A stretch of DNA of 41,927 nucleotides from Candidatus Altimarinota bacterium (GTDB lineage: Bacteria; Patescibacteriota; Gracilibacteria; BD1-5; UBA6164): positions 1 through 41,927 of the forward strand of contig JALSMB010000056.1 of assembly GCA_026988025.1 (NCBI GenBank), written 5' to 3'. The position numbers and the translations under genes were made by a program. Shown here piece by piece: positions 1-10,067 of this stretch. The stretch's first letter is position 1. Each line of letters begins with the position of its first letter. The notes under the pieces are model-generated. The model was not told the origin of the DNA. It did no database searches and worked only from the letters and a program-made list of their open reading frames with translations.

Positions 1-84
1 TAATGTTTTCTGACAAACATTAGGAACTCAAACTATTTCTTCTCATATATGATTAATATCTTCATGCCTTATATTTTCACACAT
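1..84 (-). CDS. Partial CDS, N-terminal 28 residues, function unknown
   Basis: An ATG at 84 opens a frame that runs off the left edge of the window. The 28 visible residues begin MCENIRHEDIN and contain two TGA codons read as glycine. There is no recognisable domain in so short a piece. It is on the same strand as the PHP gene that ends at 188, with an AT-rich gap of about 100 bases between them. It could be a chance frame, but the in-frame TGA codons are typical of native genes here. Confidence 0.4.
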
Positions 85-187
85 TGATTTATTATAATTT
101 TAATTAATAATATATAACTATATTATTAAAAAAAAAGATTATTTCCAGTTTATATTACTAATAATAATATATTTAATAAATATATTA

Positions 188-892
188 TTATTTAGTTAAG
201 TAATTATTGTCATATAAAAATTTAATAGCATTTTTTCTTACATTTTTAAAATCATATAATGTATGAGCATCTGAATTCAAATAAATTTTATTTGTATTTT
301 TTAATAAATAATCTAATTTTTCTAAATTACTTTTATTTCTTTCTAATACCTTAGCATTAAATTCTAATCAAACATTAAATTCATTAGCAACTTCAACTAA
401 TTTTTTAATATCATAAAAATCTCAAAAATCTGCAAAACTACACGGGTGTCAGATAAATTTTATTTTACCATGATATTTTTTAATAGCTTCTATAGTTCAT
501 TTAGTAACTGTCTCTGGATCTGATTTATAAATACTTGAATGAGCAGATAAAATAATAAATTCTGACTCTTTTCATTGGATATCAAAACAAACATCTCACT
601 TATCATTTAATAAATCTCATTCAACTCAAAAAATAACATTTACATCATTATAAACATTTTTCCAATTTCTTAATGAATAACGAGCAGTTCATCAAGCTGA
701 AATACTACTATCATTTCTAAATTTATTAATTGAAACTTGTGAATGATCTGTTATAGCTATTTCTTTCATTCAGATTACTCAGGCAAATTGTACTAGTTCA
801 TTGATTGTTGGTATTCAATCTGAAAAACTAGAGGTATGCATATGATAATCTTTGCTATCTAAATTTACTATTCTTTCTTTTAATGGTTTCAT
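188..892 (-). CDS. PHP-domain phosphoesterase (histidinol-phosphatase-like)
   Basis: A 234-residue protein of the PHP superfamily of metal-dependent phosphoesterases. The visible metal-site motifs are in family order: HMHTSSFSDG near residues 17-26, TDHS near 49-52, a central SAHS, IGHPCSF, and NSDAH near the C-terminus. Lone PHP proteins of this length are usually histidinol-phosphatase-like or nucleotide/sugar phosphatases; no histidine biosynthesis genes are visible nearby, so the substrate is unknown. Of the 14 glycines I count, 13 are TGA and one is GGT, which makes the gene a good marker of native code-25 usage. The start is an ATG with no Shine-Dalgarno. Confidence 0.85.
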
Positions 893-927
893 AAATCTCT
901 TTAATTAAATAACTACATTATACTAAA

Positions 928-1494
928 TTATTTTTTACTTATTTTCTTTGAAATAAAATATAAATATCATGCACTAAAAAAACATAAAATTCACATTGAA
1001 ATAAATATAGAATTAAATCATAAATAAGTTACCATAAGCCCTCAACCAAATGCTCATAAAGCTATAGTAACATAATTAGTAAATTCCCACATTCCCCATC
1101 ATAATCATCTATATTTTTTCTTTAAACTATCTCAATATAATGCATCAAATGCTGGTGAATATATAGCTTCTCATATTCAAATCAAAATCTGAACTAAAAA
1201 TAAAAATATAACACTATTTACAATAGTATATAAGAAAAAACCTATTCATATAAGACTGTATCATAAAACTATAATCAAAGTTTTATTTTTTGCCTTATCT
1301 ACATATTTTCAAGAAAGTAACGTAACTATTCAAGCAGCTAAAGCAAACAATCACAAAGCTATACTAGCATCCATTAAATTTCATCAAATTTCTTTTACAT
1401 ATAAAGCATATATTGGAGCAACCATTGCAGCTGATACAAGTACTAAACTATTAGTAAATAGTAAAAGTCTAGTTTCCTTTTTAAATCATTTCAT
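928..1494 (-). CDS. Half-size MFS-type membrane protein
   Basis: A 188-residue hydrophobic protein with about six membrane segments. The N-terminal part resembles the first half of a major facilitator superfamily transporter: a hydrophobic first helix, then GKYVDKAKNKT, which corresponds to the conserved loop between helices 2 and 3 (G-x-x-x-D-[RK]-x-G-R-[RK]). The usual 12-helix length is about 400 residues, so only half is present. The frame is intact from ATG to TAA and no second half follows, so it may be a true six-helix form that dimerises, or a truncated transporter. It lies 36 bases from the end of the PHP gene. Substrate unknown. Confidence 0.65.
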
Positions 1495-1503
1495 TATTTA
1501 TTT

Positions 1504-2010
1504 TTAATATTTTATTAAACTAACAATTTTTTTATTTATAAATTTATCTCTTCAATTTAAAAATCAAAGCTCTATCACAAAATTTAAACTATCAACAATT
1601 CAACCTAATTTTTCAACCAAATTAATAGCAGCATTTGCAGATCATCAGGTAGCTAATAAATCATCTACAATAGCTATTTTATCTCAAGCATTAATAGCAT
1701 TTTTTTGTATTTCAAAAGTATTACTACCATATTCTAAATCATAATTTATTTCTTCACATTCACCTGGTAATTTTCATTTTTTTCTAAGCATAATAAATGG
1801 AACTTTCATTTTATAAGCCAATATACTTCAAAAGATAAATCCTCTAGCATCAAGTCATACAATCTTTGTTATTCACATATTTTGTATTTCAAAAGAATTT
1901 ATTACAAATTCCAAAGCTTTACTATTTTCCAATATAGGAGACATATCTTTAAATCAGATTCATGGTTTTGGAAAATCTTTTATTTCATTTATGTAGTTTT
2001 TTAAATTCAT
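1504..2010 (-). CDS. apt: Adenine phosphoribosyltransferase
   Basis: A cytoplasmic purine-salvage enzyme that converts adenine and PRPP to AMP and pyrophosphate. The 168 residues match the family length of about 170-180. The N-terminus shows the APRT signature FPKPGIGFKDMSP, followed by GLDARGFIFG, and the PRPP-binding loop is IVDDLLATGGSANAA, in which both loop glycines are TGA codons. The gene ends 9 bases before the MFS-like gene begins, so the two may be cotranscribed. Purine salvage fits a host-dependent patescibacterium. Confidence 0.9.
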
Positions 2011-2059
2011 AGTTTTTAAAATAGATAATTATTTATTTTAGTATATTCAAAACAAAAAA

Positions 2060-2084
2060 AATCTTAAATTTAAAATTTAAGATT
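2060..2084 (-). terminator. Intrinsic terminator after the DUF4153-like gene
   Basis: A nearly perfect AT-only inverted repeat (AATCTTAAAT...ATTTAAGATT). On the minus strand it is followed by a run of eight T. It lies just past the stop codon at 2100 and separates that gene from apt. Confidence 0.6.
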
Positions 2085-2099
2085 TAATATTTTTTATAT

Positions 2100-4124
2100 T
2101 TATTTTTCTAAAATAACTCAATACATTTCATAATAAGATATATCATCTTTATTTTCTATATCTTTTAAATTTTTAGGAATTACTATATTTTGAAAAATTA
2201 TTTTATAATTTTTATTTATAATAAAAGTTAATTCTTTTTGTGTCCAATTTTTTGAATCAAGATTTTTCTCATTTCTTTTCTTTATTTCTTTAAAGACATT
2301 CTTTAAATCAATAGTTTTAATTATTTTTTGATTTTCATAAATATCAAGTTTTTCTTCCCAAATATCTATTTTTCAATAAAGTTTATTTTTATTATCTTCA
2401 TCTAAATATTTTACTCTATCATCAGTTCAAACTCTAAAAAGCCTTTTATATCAGTCTATTTCTAAAGGAAATAAATTATCATAATTTCAATAAATATGAA
2501 TTTCAGAAATTCAATCTAAAAAATATCAATCAAAATATTTTTTCACTTTTATTTTTTCAGTTATTTTACTTATAATTATCCATTTATTTGGTCAATTATA
2601 TTGTTCTTTTTTTAATTTTTCTAATCAAGTTTTATTAAAACAATTACTATTTGGAGCATATCAATATTTATTATATTCACAAATTTTATTATTTTTCTTT
2701 TTTAAAAGTCTTTCTATATCTTCTTTATGGTTTTTCTCCCATTCTTTTCTATCATTTTTTTCTATTTCAGAATAAATTTTAGGAAATAATTCTTTTATTT
2801 TATTACAGTTATTAAAATCACAAATATAATCAATTCAAGAATAAATATTTTTAGATAAATCTTTATCTATATCACTATAATTTTTTAATGGTACAATTTT
2901 TTGTGCAATAGTATATTTATACATTTCTTCTGTAACTTCTATAATTCAAGCCTTTTTTAAATTAGTTTCTAATCTATCAAATTGTCTTTCTAATGGATAA
3001 TTATAAACATTAAATTTTGGAAATACTGAAATAATAATTATAAAAAATGCTAATGAAATTGGAATAGCTATTAGTGCTTTTTTCTTTGAAACAATAAAAT
3101 GAAAACTTATAAGTAAAAGCAAAATTCCAAATATTACAACAAAATATCTATTTATAGTCAAATCATATTGTGCAATTCTTAAATAAATTGCATAAAAAAG
3201 CATAAATATTTGTGGAATTACTGCATATGGAAATATTTTTCTAAAAAGTTTTATAGCTTTAGAATCCTTTTCAAAAATATATGAAAAACTATAAGTTAAA
3301 TAACCAAATATTGAAAATCCTATTACAAGCCAACTAATTTCACCTTTTGGCCAATCATAAAAATTAGCCAAAACTTTTATAGAATAAGCATAAAGTATAA
3401 AAAAATATAAGTAAATAAATGGAACTCAAACAAATTTTACTAAAAATGAGAAAAATGCATTTCTAATAAATCTATTAGTCAAAAAACTTTTTTTATCTGG
3501 AATTTGTGATAGTAAAAATAAAGGAGAGATTATAGAAAAAACTAAAATTGCCAAATTTCAATAAGTCTTTTTTTCACTAATATCTAAATCAAAAAGTACA
3601 TCGGTTGCAGTTATTCAAATAATTCAAAGTCAAAATATTACCCATCAAAAAATGAAACTAGTTAATATTACAACTGAAACATTATAAAAATAAGTATAAA
3701 AAGTAGTTTGGCTAGTTTTTGTATTTTTTATATAAGGAGCAAAATATACAAAAGCTATTATTCAAGCAAAACTTAAACATGCAAAAACTATAGATTCTAA
3801 AGTGATATCTAATCCAAAAATATTATAAAAACTTATTCAAAAAATTATAGGAATAATTTGAAATAAATTTCTTTTTAACTTTAAATAATCAGTATTTTCA
3901 GATGCTAAATAAACTCAAACACTGAAAATAAAAGTAGCAATTAAAGATAAATTAGCTGTTAATAATTTTTTTACTAATAGGCCATTATTATTTTCAAAGT
4001 GTAATAGTATAAAAAATATTGTAGCTACAATAAAAATTATTATTACAGAGACTGGAAATCTATTCCAAATATTTTTTATATTTTTCTCTATATATTCTAG
4101 AGAAATTAGTTTTTTTAGTTTCAT
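2100..4124 (-). CDS. DUF4153-like polytopic membrane protein
   Basis: A 674-residue protein. Roughly the first 430 residues form many membrane helices, starting with one at about residues 23-42, and the remainder is a soluble, charged, Tyr/Lys/Asn-rich domain. The N-terminal arrangement and the general helix pattern resemble the DUF4153 family, whose function is unknown. Several TGA codons split it under the standard code, but the code-25 frame is uninterrupted from ATG to TAA. It has its own terminator. Assignment to the family is by overall resemblance, not by a catalytic motif. Confidence 0.65.
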
Positions 4125-4175
4125 AGGTTTTTATTAAAATTTAATTTTATTTATTTTTTTTAGTTTTCTAGTTTT

Positions 4176-4853
4176 CTATTTCATTAATTCCCCATAATTA
4201 ACCCATAAAATTGCATCTAAATGTAACTCTGGAATATCTAATTTTTTACTTAAATCAAAGTAAAATTTATCTATATTATCATAATCTCATTTATACTTTT
4301 CAAATAATGAAATCAAACGAGAATCTATTGGAATATTTATTTTTTCAGGAAAATAATTTAATTTATTAAAATAATTTCTAGCTCAATAAGAAAACATTTT
4401 TACAGCAAAAACTATAGTTTTTGCATCTTTTTTTTGTTTCATAGTTTTAGCTAAATCACCTCTTAACTTTTCCATATCATTATAAAACTCTTCTTCATTT
4501 CAAATAAATATTTCTAAAAAAGGTTTTAGTTTTTCTAATCTTTTAATTTTTGTATCTATAAATCTATTATTGTTTTTTGATTGTTTTATAAAATTTCATA
4601 CTTCTTCTAATAAACTTTCATTTTTTATATAAATATTAGAAAAATAATTAGAAAATTCTTCCCAATAATCTTCTCATTTTCAAGATAATTGATAACAAAT
4701 AATAGAATTAGAAATTATAAGAGCTAAATATAAATCTATATTTTTTATATTTTTATATAATTTTGTTAAAGCTTTAAATTGCCTATCAGATTCTTCAATT
4801 TGTATAGTATCATCTAAAGAATATTTTTTTAATTTATTATATAATTCTTGCAT
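4176..4853 (-). CDS. 8-oxoguanine DNA glycosylase/AP lyase, archaeal AGOG type
   Basis: A 225-residue helix-hairpin-helix DNA repair enzyme that excises 8-oxoguanine and cleaves the abasic site. The C-terminal half carries the AGOG hallmarks TIVFAVKMFSYGAR, containing the Schiff-base lysine of the family, and INIPIDSRL, containing the catalytic aspartate. Length and motif order fit AGOG rather than Fpg or bacterial OGG1, and no 4Fe-4S cysteine loop is seen, which excludes endonuclease III. The family is best known in archaea, although bacterial copies exist. The gene is native in codon use (TGA glycines) and separated from its neighbours. Confidence 0.8.
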
Positions 4854-4912
4854 ATAAATATGTTTTAAATAATTAACTAAATAATAAATATATTTAAATT
4901 TAAAGCAACAAA

Positions 4913-4940
4913 AAGGATATAATTATAAAATTATATCCTT
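4913..4940 (-). terminator. Intrinsic terminator of the foreign two-gene cassette
   Basis: A perfect 12-bp stem (AAGGATATAATT/AATTATATCCTT) with a 4-base loop, followed by TTTTTG on the minus strand. It starts 3 bases after the TGA at 4944-4946, which makes sense only if that TGA is the true stop. Under code 25 translation would run into the stem. Confidence 0.75.
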
Positions 4941-4943
4941 AAA

Positions 4944-5348
4944 TCATTCTCCTTTTTTAATATCTTTATTTAATCCTCTTATCAATTTCACCATAGTAAA
5001 TATAATAAATATATACATAAAAAATGAAAAATAATTCAAGAAATTAAAATTTGAATTTGGAATAAGTGGTAACATATAAAAAATCAATGACCCAAATATA
5101 ACAAAAATAACTCCTCTTATTAAAGAGTATATAGCTTCTAAATTAATCTCCATAGAGTTTTTACCATTACTATCATATAATACTGGAGATACAAATAATG
5201 CTATATTAAAAAATTGCAATTGTATATCTGTAAATATATCATTTAACCCTAATTTATATACAAAATGTAAGATAAAAGCACCTGTAAATAAAATTAGTAA
5301 CATTAACAATAACTCTTTAGATACCTTTTTAATAATTTTACCCATCAT
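4944..5348 (-). CDS. Hypothetical membrane protein, foreign standard-code gene (cassette gene 2)
   Basis: A 134-residue protein with three or four membrane segments (about residues 12-32, 45-58, 75-95 and 102-122) and charged ends. I do not recognise the family. All eight glycines are GGN, there is no internal TGA, and the frame ends at TGA directly before a terminator, so the gene was shaped in a standard-code organism. In a UGA=Gly host it would be extended by eight residues and end at TAA 4923-4925. The start codon sits just after an AAGGAG Shine-Dalgarno formed by the end of the upstream gene. Two ATG codons are adjacent at 5346-5348 and 5343-5345. Confidence 0.7.
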   Translation of the reverse strand: MMGKIIKKVSKELLLMLLILFTGAFILHFVYKLGLNDIFTDIQLQFFNIALFVSPVLYDSNGKNSMEINLEAIYSLIRGVIFVIFGSLIFYMLPLIPNSNFNFLNYFSFFMYIFIIFTMVKLIRGLNKDIKKGE

Positions 5349-5349
5349 A

Positions 5350-6030
5350 TCACACTCCTTTTTCTATTTTAATTCCATGTAAAGTCATTAAATCAATCAA
5401 TTTATCTAAAATTGGTCTAACTTCTTCATTAAGTTTTAAAACCGTTCTCTGTTGTTCTAAATCATCTATTTTTGAAACATTTTTGTCAAAGATTGAAGCA
5501 TAATACCTATATGTAAAAAGTATTTGATTTTCTTCTAAAGAAGTTAACTCTTTCCTTTTAGATAAAATACTAACATCTTTATTTTTAAGAAAATAGATAC
5601 CTTTTTCTGAATCAGCTACATCTTTTTCAATTTTATACTCAATATCTTTTAATTTTCTAATAATCTTTAAATCATTAGATATTGGTTTTAAAGTATCAAA
5701 AATATATTTAGGTAATTCATTTTCATTTACAATACTAAATAGTTTTACCCCTTGTGCATTCTCTTGATATATAACTATTTTCCAACTAAATATTTCAATA
5801 TTTATAACCTTTAACTTAAGCGGTTTAAGTTTATTAGTTACGATTTTTTTAGAACCTTTAGCATAGTTCGATAAAGCTTTTTCTAACTTTAATTTATGAC
5901 TATAATTATAAATATTAAATAATTCAATCACTCCTAAAAGTTTAACATCTTTTTCTATTTTTGCATAAGTATTAAAAATAGAAAAAATCATTTCAACAGG
6001 CATTTCTACCTTTATATATTTTCTAGACAT
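5350..6030 (-). CDS. Hypothetical soluble protein, foreign standard-code gene (cassette gene 1)
   Basis: A 226-residue, Lys/Glu/Ile-rich protein with no signal peptide and no membrane helix. The family is not recognised; the last 80 residues look helical. None of its codons is TGA and all six glycines are GGN. It is preceded by a perfect GGAGGTG Shine-Dalgarno 4 bases before the ATG and by a TTGACA-N16-GATAAT promoter. It stops at TGA one base before the next gene's start; under code 25 it would gain four residues and stop at TAA 5338-5340. It forms a two-gene operon with the membrane protein downstream. Confidence 0.7.
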   Translation of the reverse strand: MSRKYIKVEMPVEMIFSIFNTYAKIEKDVKLLGVIELFNIYNYSHKLKLEKALSNYAKGSKKIVTNKLKPLKLKVINIEIFSWKIVIYQENAQGVKLFSIVNENELPKYIFDTLKPISNDLKIIRKLKDIEYKIEKDVADSEKGIYFLKNKDVSILSKRKELTSLEENQILFTYRYYASIFDKNVSKIDDLEQQRTVLKLNEEVRPILDKLIDLMTLHGIKIEKGV

Positions 6031-6034
6031 TTTA

Positions 6035-6041
6035 CACCTCC
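6035..6041 (-). promoter_or_regulatory. Perfect Shine-Dalgarno site of the foreign cassette
   Basis: GGAGGTG on the minus strand, 4 bases before the ATG at 6030. Such a strong site is absent in front of nearly all native genes in this window, so it marks the downstream genes as foreign. Confidence 0.8.
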
Positions 6042-6071
6042 ATAGTGTTTTTATTTTTGTTTTAGGTTTTT

Positions 6072-6099
6072 ATTATCTAAAAATAAAGCTATTTGTCAA
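6072..6099 (-). promoter_or_regulatory. Sigma70-like promoter of the foreign cassette
   Basis: TTGACA (6099-6094) and GATAAT (6077-6072) separated by 16 bases on the minus strand. The -35 element overlaps the loop and stem of the upstream peptidase gene's terminator hairpin. Confidence 0.55.
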
Positions 6100-6115
6100 A
6101 CAAATAGCTTTATTT
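6081..6115 (-). terminator. Intrinsic terminator of the M3 peptidase gene
   Basis: A perfect 15-bp inverted repeat (AAATAAAGCTATTTG and its complement) with a 5-base loop. The peptidase stop codon TAA (6112-6110) lies inside the first arm of the stem. Confidence 0.7.
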
Positions 6116-7951
6116 TTCTAGATCATTTCATATATCTTTATAAACTCAGTAAAAATATTCTACAAAACTTCTTATTTCTTTATCTTTTGGTAAATAATTT
6201 CAATTTATTTTTACGATATAATCATTTAAAAATTCTCCTGCATCTATTTTATTTAAATATATATTTATAAGTTTTTTATAATGTTTTATATAATTTTCTT
6301 TTAATTTTTTATAACTTTCTGAATCAAAATCTAATTCAACTTTTCTATCATCATTTATTTTTATAATTCATGATTCAAACATGATATCAAGATGAATAAG
6401 ACTTTCACAATAATATGGTTCAATTTCATTTACTTCTCTATATTTTAATAAATTTATACATCTATAAATATGATGTATAATTAAATCTTTTTGTAAACTA
6501 GGAGCTAATTTCTCATTCATAAAGTACATAACTAATCATCATGTTGTAGCTTTGAATTCTTCAATATTTTTAAATACACCTGTTTTTTTATTCATCAAAA
6601 CTTCTGTATCTAAATCAAGCCAAAGAGTATGTCCGTATTCATGCCCTATTGTTTCTATATCATAAATTTTATAGAATATTTTATCATTTCAGAACAAACT
6701 ATTTCTATAACCTTTTAATAAATTTTCATAAAAAATTACTGAATCAATCTTCATAAAAGGAGATTGTCTTTTATTTTCTAAAACCATTTCAGGAAATGCA
6801 AATATTTTTTTTCATTCAGCTTTACTTATTACTTCATCATTTGGTACTACTTGTGCAGAAAATAATCAAGTTAATTCTGATGAATAATATAAAACAGGAG
6901 ATGTTAAATATAGTTGTACCCTTTTTTGATTAGCTAAAGAAAATTCATAACTAGATTTATATTTTTCTCTTCAAATTTCATCATATATACTTTCATACAT
7001 AGATTCTATACTAGATTCTACATCACTTTCAAAAACTGTATTTAATATTCTCAAATCCCATTCTGGAGCAACAGCTTTTCTATATTTGTCTTCATAAAAT
7101 TCAAGTGGATGACTTATTTGAAAAGGAGTTTTTATTTTCATCCAAGCTTTATCTACTAAAGACCATTTTTCTACTAATAAATCAATATTTTTTTCAACTA
7201 AAGCTTCTTTTATAGCCTTTAAATAATCTAAGTAATATTCTTTTGCATTATATATTTCATCATCAAAACTAGACAATTTTATCATAAAACTATCTAATTC
7301 TCTAACTATATTTTCTATTTCTTTTTCAAATACTTCACTATAAGACTTAGAAACATATTTCCCATTTTTTAAAACTAAAGCAGAATAAGACCTATCAGCT
7401 AATTCTCAATTATGTCATTTATCAAATAAATTATTTTTATTTAAAAAATCTATTATTTTATCAGAATCATTTTGAAATTCTTTTTCTAAATCTTTGTTTA
7501 TAGTATTTATTATATGATTTCTCCAAGGTAAAAATAACTCATTAAAAGCAAGTCAAACATTTGCAACTCATTTAAAAATTTCTAAATAAAAAGGAGTTAA
7601 TAATCATTTTGATTCTATTACAGTTATAATTACTGCTTGTATTTCACTATGATAATCTGCTACAAATTTATAAGATAAATCTAATTTTTTTTGTTTTTCT
7701 TCATCACTAAAATTATTTTTTTCTAAATATAATTCTAAAGAATTTTCATGTAATCAAACTATTCTAGAATATGCTGACAATCTAGTTTCTTCATTATTTT
7801 CAATCCCCACAAAATTAAGAAATTCACTTAATATTTCTCTTTCTCTACATTCTTCTTTTACTCATTTTAAATGTGAATGTAAAGATTTTTGTAAATTATT
7901 ATAAAGTTCTATTATTTCTTTTATATTTTTTTCTAATTGTTGTTTATTCAT
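6110..7951 (-). CDS. pepF: M3-family oligoendopeptidase (PepF-like)
   Basis: A 613-residue cytosolic zinc metallopeptidase that cleaves short peptides, probably in peptide scavenging. The gluzincin motif HEYGHTLWLDLDTEV near residues 435-449 supplies both zinc histidines and the catalytic glutamate. Length and the all-helical Lys/Glu-rich N-terminal half match M3B oligoendopeptidase F, with the zinc site in the last third. No signal peptide. Many TGA glycines break the frame under the standard code. The start is an ATG with no Shine-Dalgarno; the SulP gene ends 15 bases upstream, so the two may form one transcript. Confidence 0.85.
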
Positions 7952-7965
7952 ATATTATTTTATTA

Positions 7966-9537
7966 TTAAGCTAATTTATCATCTGCAACAAAATATTTTG
8001 GATCTTCTGAAATATTAACCTCAACTATTTTATCAGCATTTTTTATTAATTTAACACAGTCCTGTGATAAATGAATTAAGTGCAATTTTTTACCCTCTTT
8101 TTTATATTTATCTGTAATATTATTTATAGCTTCAATAGCTGAATGATCCATTACTCTTGAATTAGCAAAATCTATAACTACTTCTTTTGTATCATTATTA
8201 ATATCAAATATTTCTTTAAATTTAGTTATAGACGCAAAAAATAAAGGTCAGTCTAATTTATATTTAGTAATTTTTCAATTAATAGTTTTAACTGCTCAAA
8301 TTTCTTGAGATTTTTGCCAAGCAAATACAAGTGCAGAAATAATCACTCAACTCACTACTGCTAATGCTAAATTATGAGAAAATGCAGTAATTAGAGTAAC
8401 AGAAATAATAACAAAAGCATCACTTTTAGGTATTTTATTAAGCATTTTTATAGTTGGCCAAGCAAATGTTCATATAACAACCATAAACATCAATCATACA
8501 AGTGCTGCTAGTGGTATTTTCATAATTAAAGCTGTTCAAAAAACAACAAACAGTATCAAAAATATAGAAGCTGATATTCATGATAACCTTTTTCTTCAAC
8601 CATTTGATATATTAATCATTGATTGTCAGATCATAGCACAACCTCACATAGCACCAAAAAATCAACAAGTCATATTAGCTATTCACTGTCATATAGCTTC
8701 TTTATTAGCCTTTCATCTAGTATTAGTTATTTCATCGATTAAAGTTAAAGTCATAAGACTTTCAGTTAATCAAATAATAGCCAGAATTAAAGAATAAGGG
8801 AAAACTATTTTAAGTACTTCTAAAAAATTATCAGTAATATTTGGAATATGAAAACTAGGAAAGGCTCACTCTAAATTTGAAAATCAATTTTGAGCAAGAT
8901 AAGTAGCTACAGTTCAAGTATCAGATAATTGAGGAATAAATATAACTAATAATGTTACTACAACTATTCAAGCTAATCATGAAGGTATAGATTTGGTTAT
9001 TTTAGGTAAAAAATGTATAATAGCCATAGTTAGAAAAACTAATAAAATCATTATAATCATAGCAGTTCAACTTAACCATTCTCAACTTGAATTCTGAAAC
9101 TGACTCATTTGTGCTAGAAAAATTATTATAGCCAATCAATTCACAAAACCAAGCATAACAGAATGAGGAATTAATCTAACTATTTTTCAAAGTTTAAATA
9201 ATCAAAATAATACTTGTATAATTCAAGCTAAAATTACTGCTACTAATAAATATTCTAATCATTTATCTATTACAAGTGGTGTCATAACAACAGCCATAGC
9301 TCAAGTTGCTCAACTAATCATTCATGGTCTACCACCAAAAATTGCAGTCATTAAACCCATAATAAAAGCAGCCCAAAGTCATACCATAGGATCAACTTTT
9401 GCAACAAATGAAAAAGCAATTGCCTCAGGAATTAATGCTAATGCAACTGTTATTCATGATAATAAATCAGATTTTATTTGTCATTTTTTTTCAATATCAA
9501 TAAAATCATTTTTCACTAAATAATTCAATAAAATCAT
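7966..9537 (-). CDS. SulP-family anion transporter with C-terminal STAS domain
   Basis: A 523-residue inner-membrane transporter of the SulP/SLC26 family. The N-terminus has the conserved block GITVALALIPEAIAF, then multiple helices including PMVGLWAAFIMGL and a GGRPGMISGATGAMA-like block. A cytosolic STAS domain occupies the last 100 residues or so. Family substrates are sulfate, bicarbonate (BicA), other anions or dicarboxylates; sequence alone does not decide. It is divergent from the carbonic-anhydrase-like gene at 10068, which makes bicarbonate worth testing. The chosen ATG (9537) is the first in frame; a GTG 21 bases downstream is an alternative. Confidence 0.88.
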
Positions 9538-9641
9538 CTATAACTCTTAAGTAATAAGTAAAATAGCTATCTAAATTAATAGATAACTATTTTTTCCAAA
9601 ATAATTTTATAGAAAATTAAATAAAAGTAAATATAAAAGAA

Positions 9642-9683
9642 AAAACTTATATAAAATTTTCTAAAAAATCTTATATAAGTTTT
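9642..9683 (-). terminator. Intrinsic terminator of the structured RNA
   Basis: A 13-bp stem (AAAACTTATATAA/TTATATAAGTTTT) followed on the minus strand by TTTTTTCTTTT. It lies 13 bases past the CCA-like end of the RNA and upstream of the SulP gene. Confidence 0.65.
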
Positions 9684-9841
9684 GATTCCCCTTTTTTTGG
9701 TGAGGTGATCCGGAGTCTAACCGGCATTATATCAAGGATCACTTAATATAATATTCGAACACCTCATGATTCCTCTATAGACAGTATAGAGGATAAGATA
9801 GAAGTATATACAGTACGACTAAATACATAATAAATTATGTA
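9684..9841 (-). ncRNA. Structured non-coding RNA candidate with tRNA-like 3' end
   Basis: No ORF fits here, but the minus strand has a promoter (9875-9848), a terminator (9683-9642) and strong secondary structure. In 5'-3' order it shows an ACATAAT/ATTATGT hairpin, an 8-bp CCTCTATA/TATAGAGG hairpin, an outer helix GAGGTG/CACCTC enclosing a 10-bp hairpin (TTATATTAAG, loop TGATC, CTTGATATAA), and a CCGG-TTAGACT-CCGG arm that differs from a T-arm by one base, ending in ACCA. The 10-bp stem needs a G-U pair on the minus strand but would have a C-A mismatch on the plus strand, favouring minus. The loop GTGATCC is complementary to GGATCAC, so a pseudoknot or switch is possible. It lacks a D-arm and a tmRNA tag, so it is neither a normal tRNA nor a recognisable tmRNA, RNase P or SRP RNA. 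Confidence 0.5.
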
Positions 9842-9847
9842 AAAATA

Positions 9848-9875
9848 TTTATATTCATAATTTAGTAAATGTCAA
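9848..9875 (-). promoter_or_regulatory. Promoter of the structured RNA
   Basis: TTGACA (9875-9870), a 16-base spacer and TATAAA (9853-9848) on the minus strand. This predicts transcription starting near 9841, at the first hairpin of the RNA. Confidence 0.55.
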
Positions 9876-10011
9876 AATTATGTGGCTTTTTATTGTTATT
9901 CAGAACTATTGAATCTAAAATATTTAATTAATTTTTAATTTAAAATACGAACTAAAGAACTAGTGTAAATATTAATATATTTCCTGTAAAACGAAAAAAA
10001 AACAATAAAAA

Positions 10012-10039
10012 TTGACATTAAAATAAAAAAGAATATACC
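10012..10039 (+). promoter_or_regulatory. Promoter of the CA-like / complex I-like gene run
   Basis: TTGACA (10012-10017), a 16-base spacer and TATACC (10034-10039), about 28 bases before the ATG at 10068. There is no Shine-Dalgarno. The 530 bases between SulP and this gene otherwise hold the RNA gene and AT-rich sequence. Confidence 0.5.
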
Positions 10040-10067
10040 ATATTCACTTAAAAATTATTTTTACTTT

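Noticed and set aside
2100..4124. Several short ORFs or a broken pseudogene
   Set aside because: All breaks are TGA codons; with UGA=Gly the frame is continuous over 674 residues. The same holds for pepF, the SulP gene, the large subunit and others.
9684..9841. tmRNA, RNase P RNA, SRP RNA or a normal tRNA
   Set aside because: No tag ORF, no RNase P conserved blocks (GAGGAAAGUCC, ACAGAA), no SRP tetraloop domain and no D-arm. Only the T-arm-like hairpin and ACCA end resemble tRNA.
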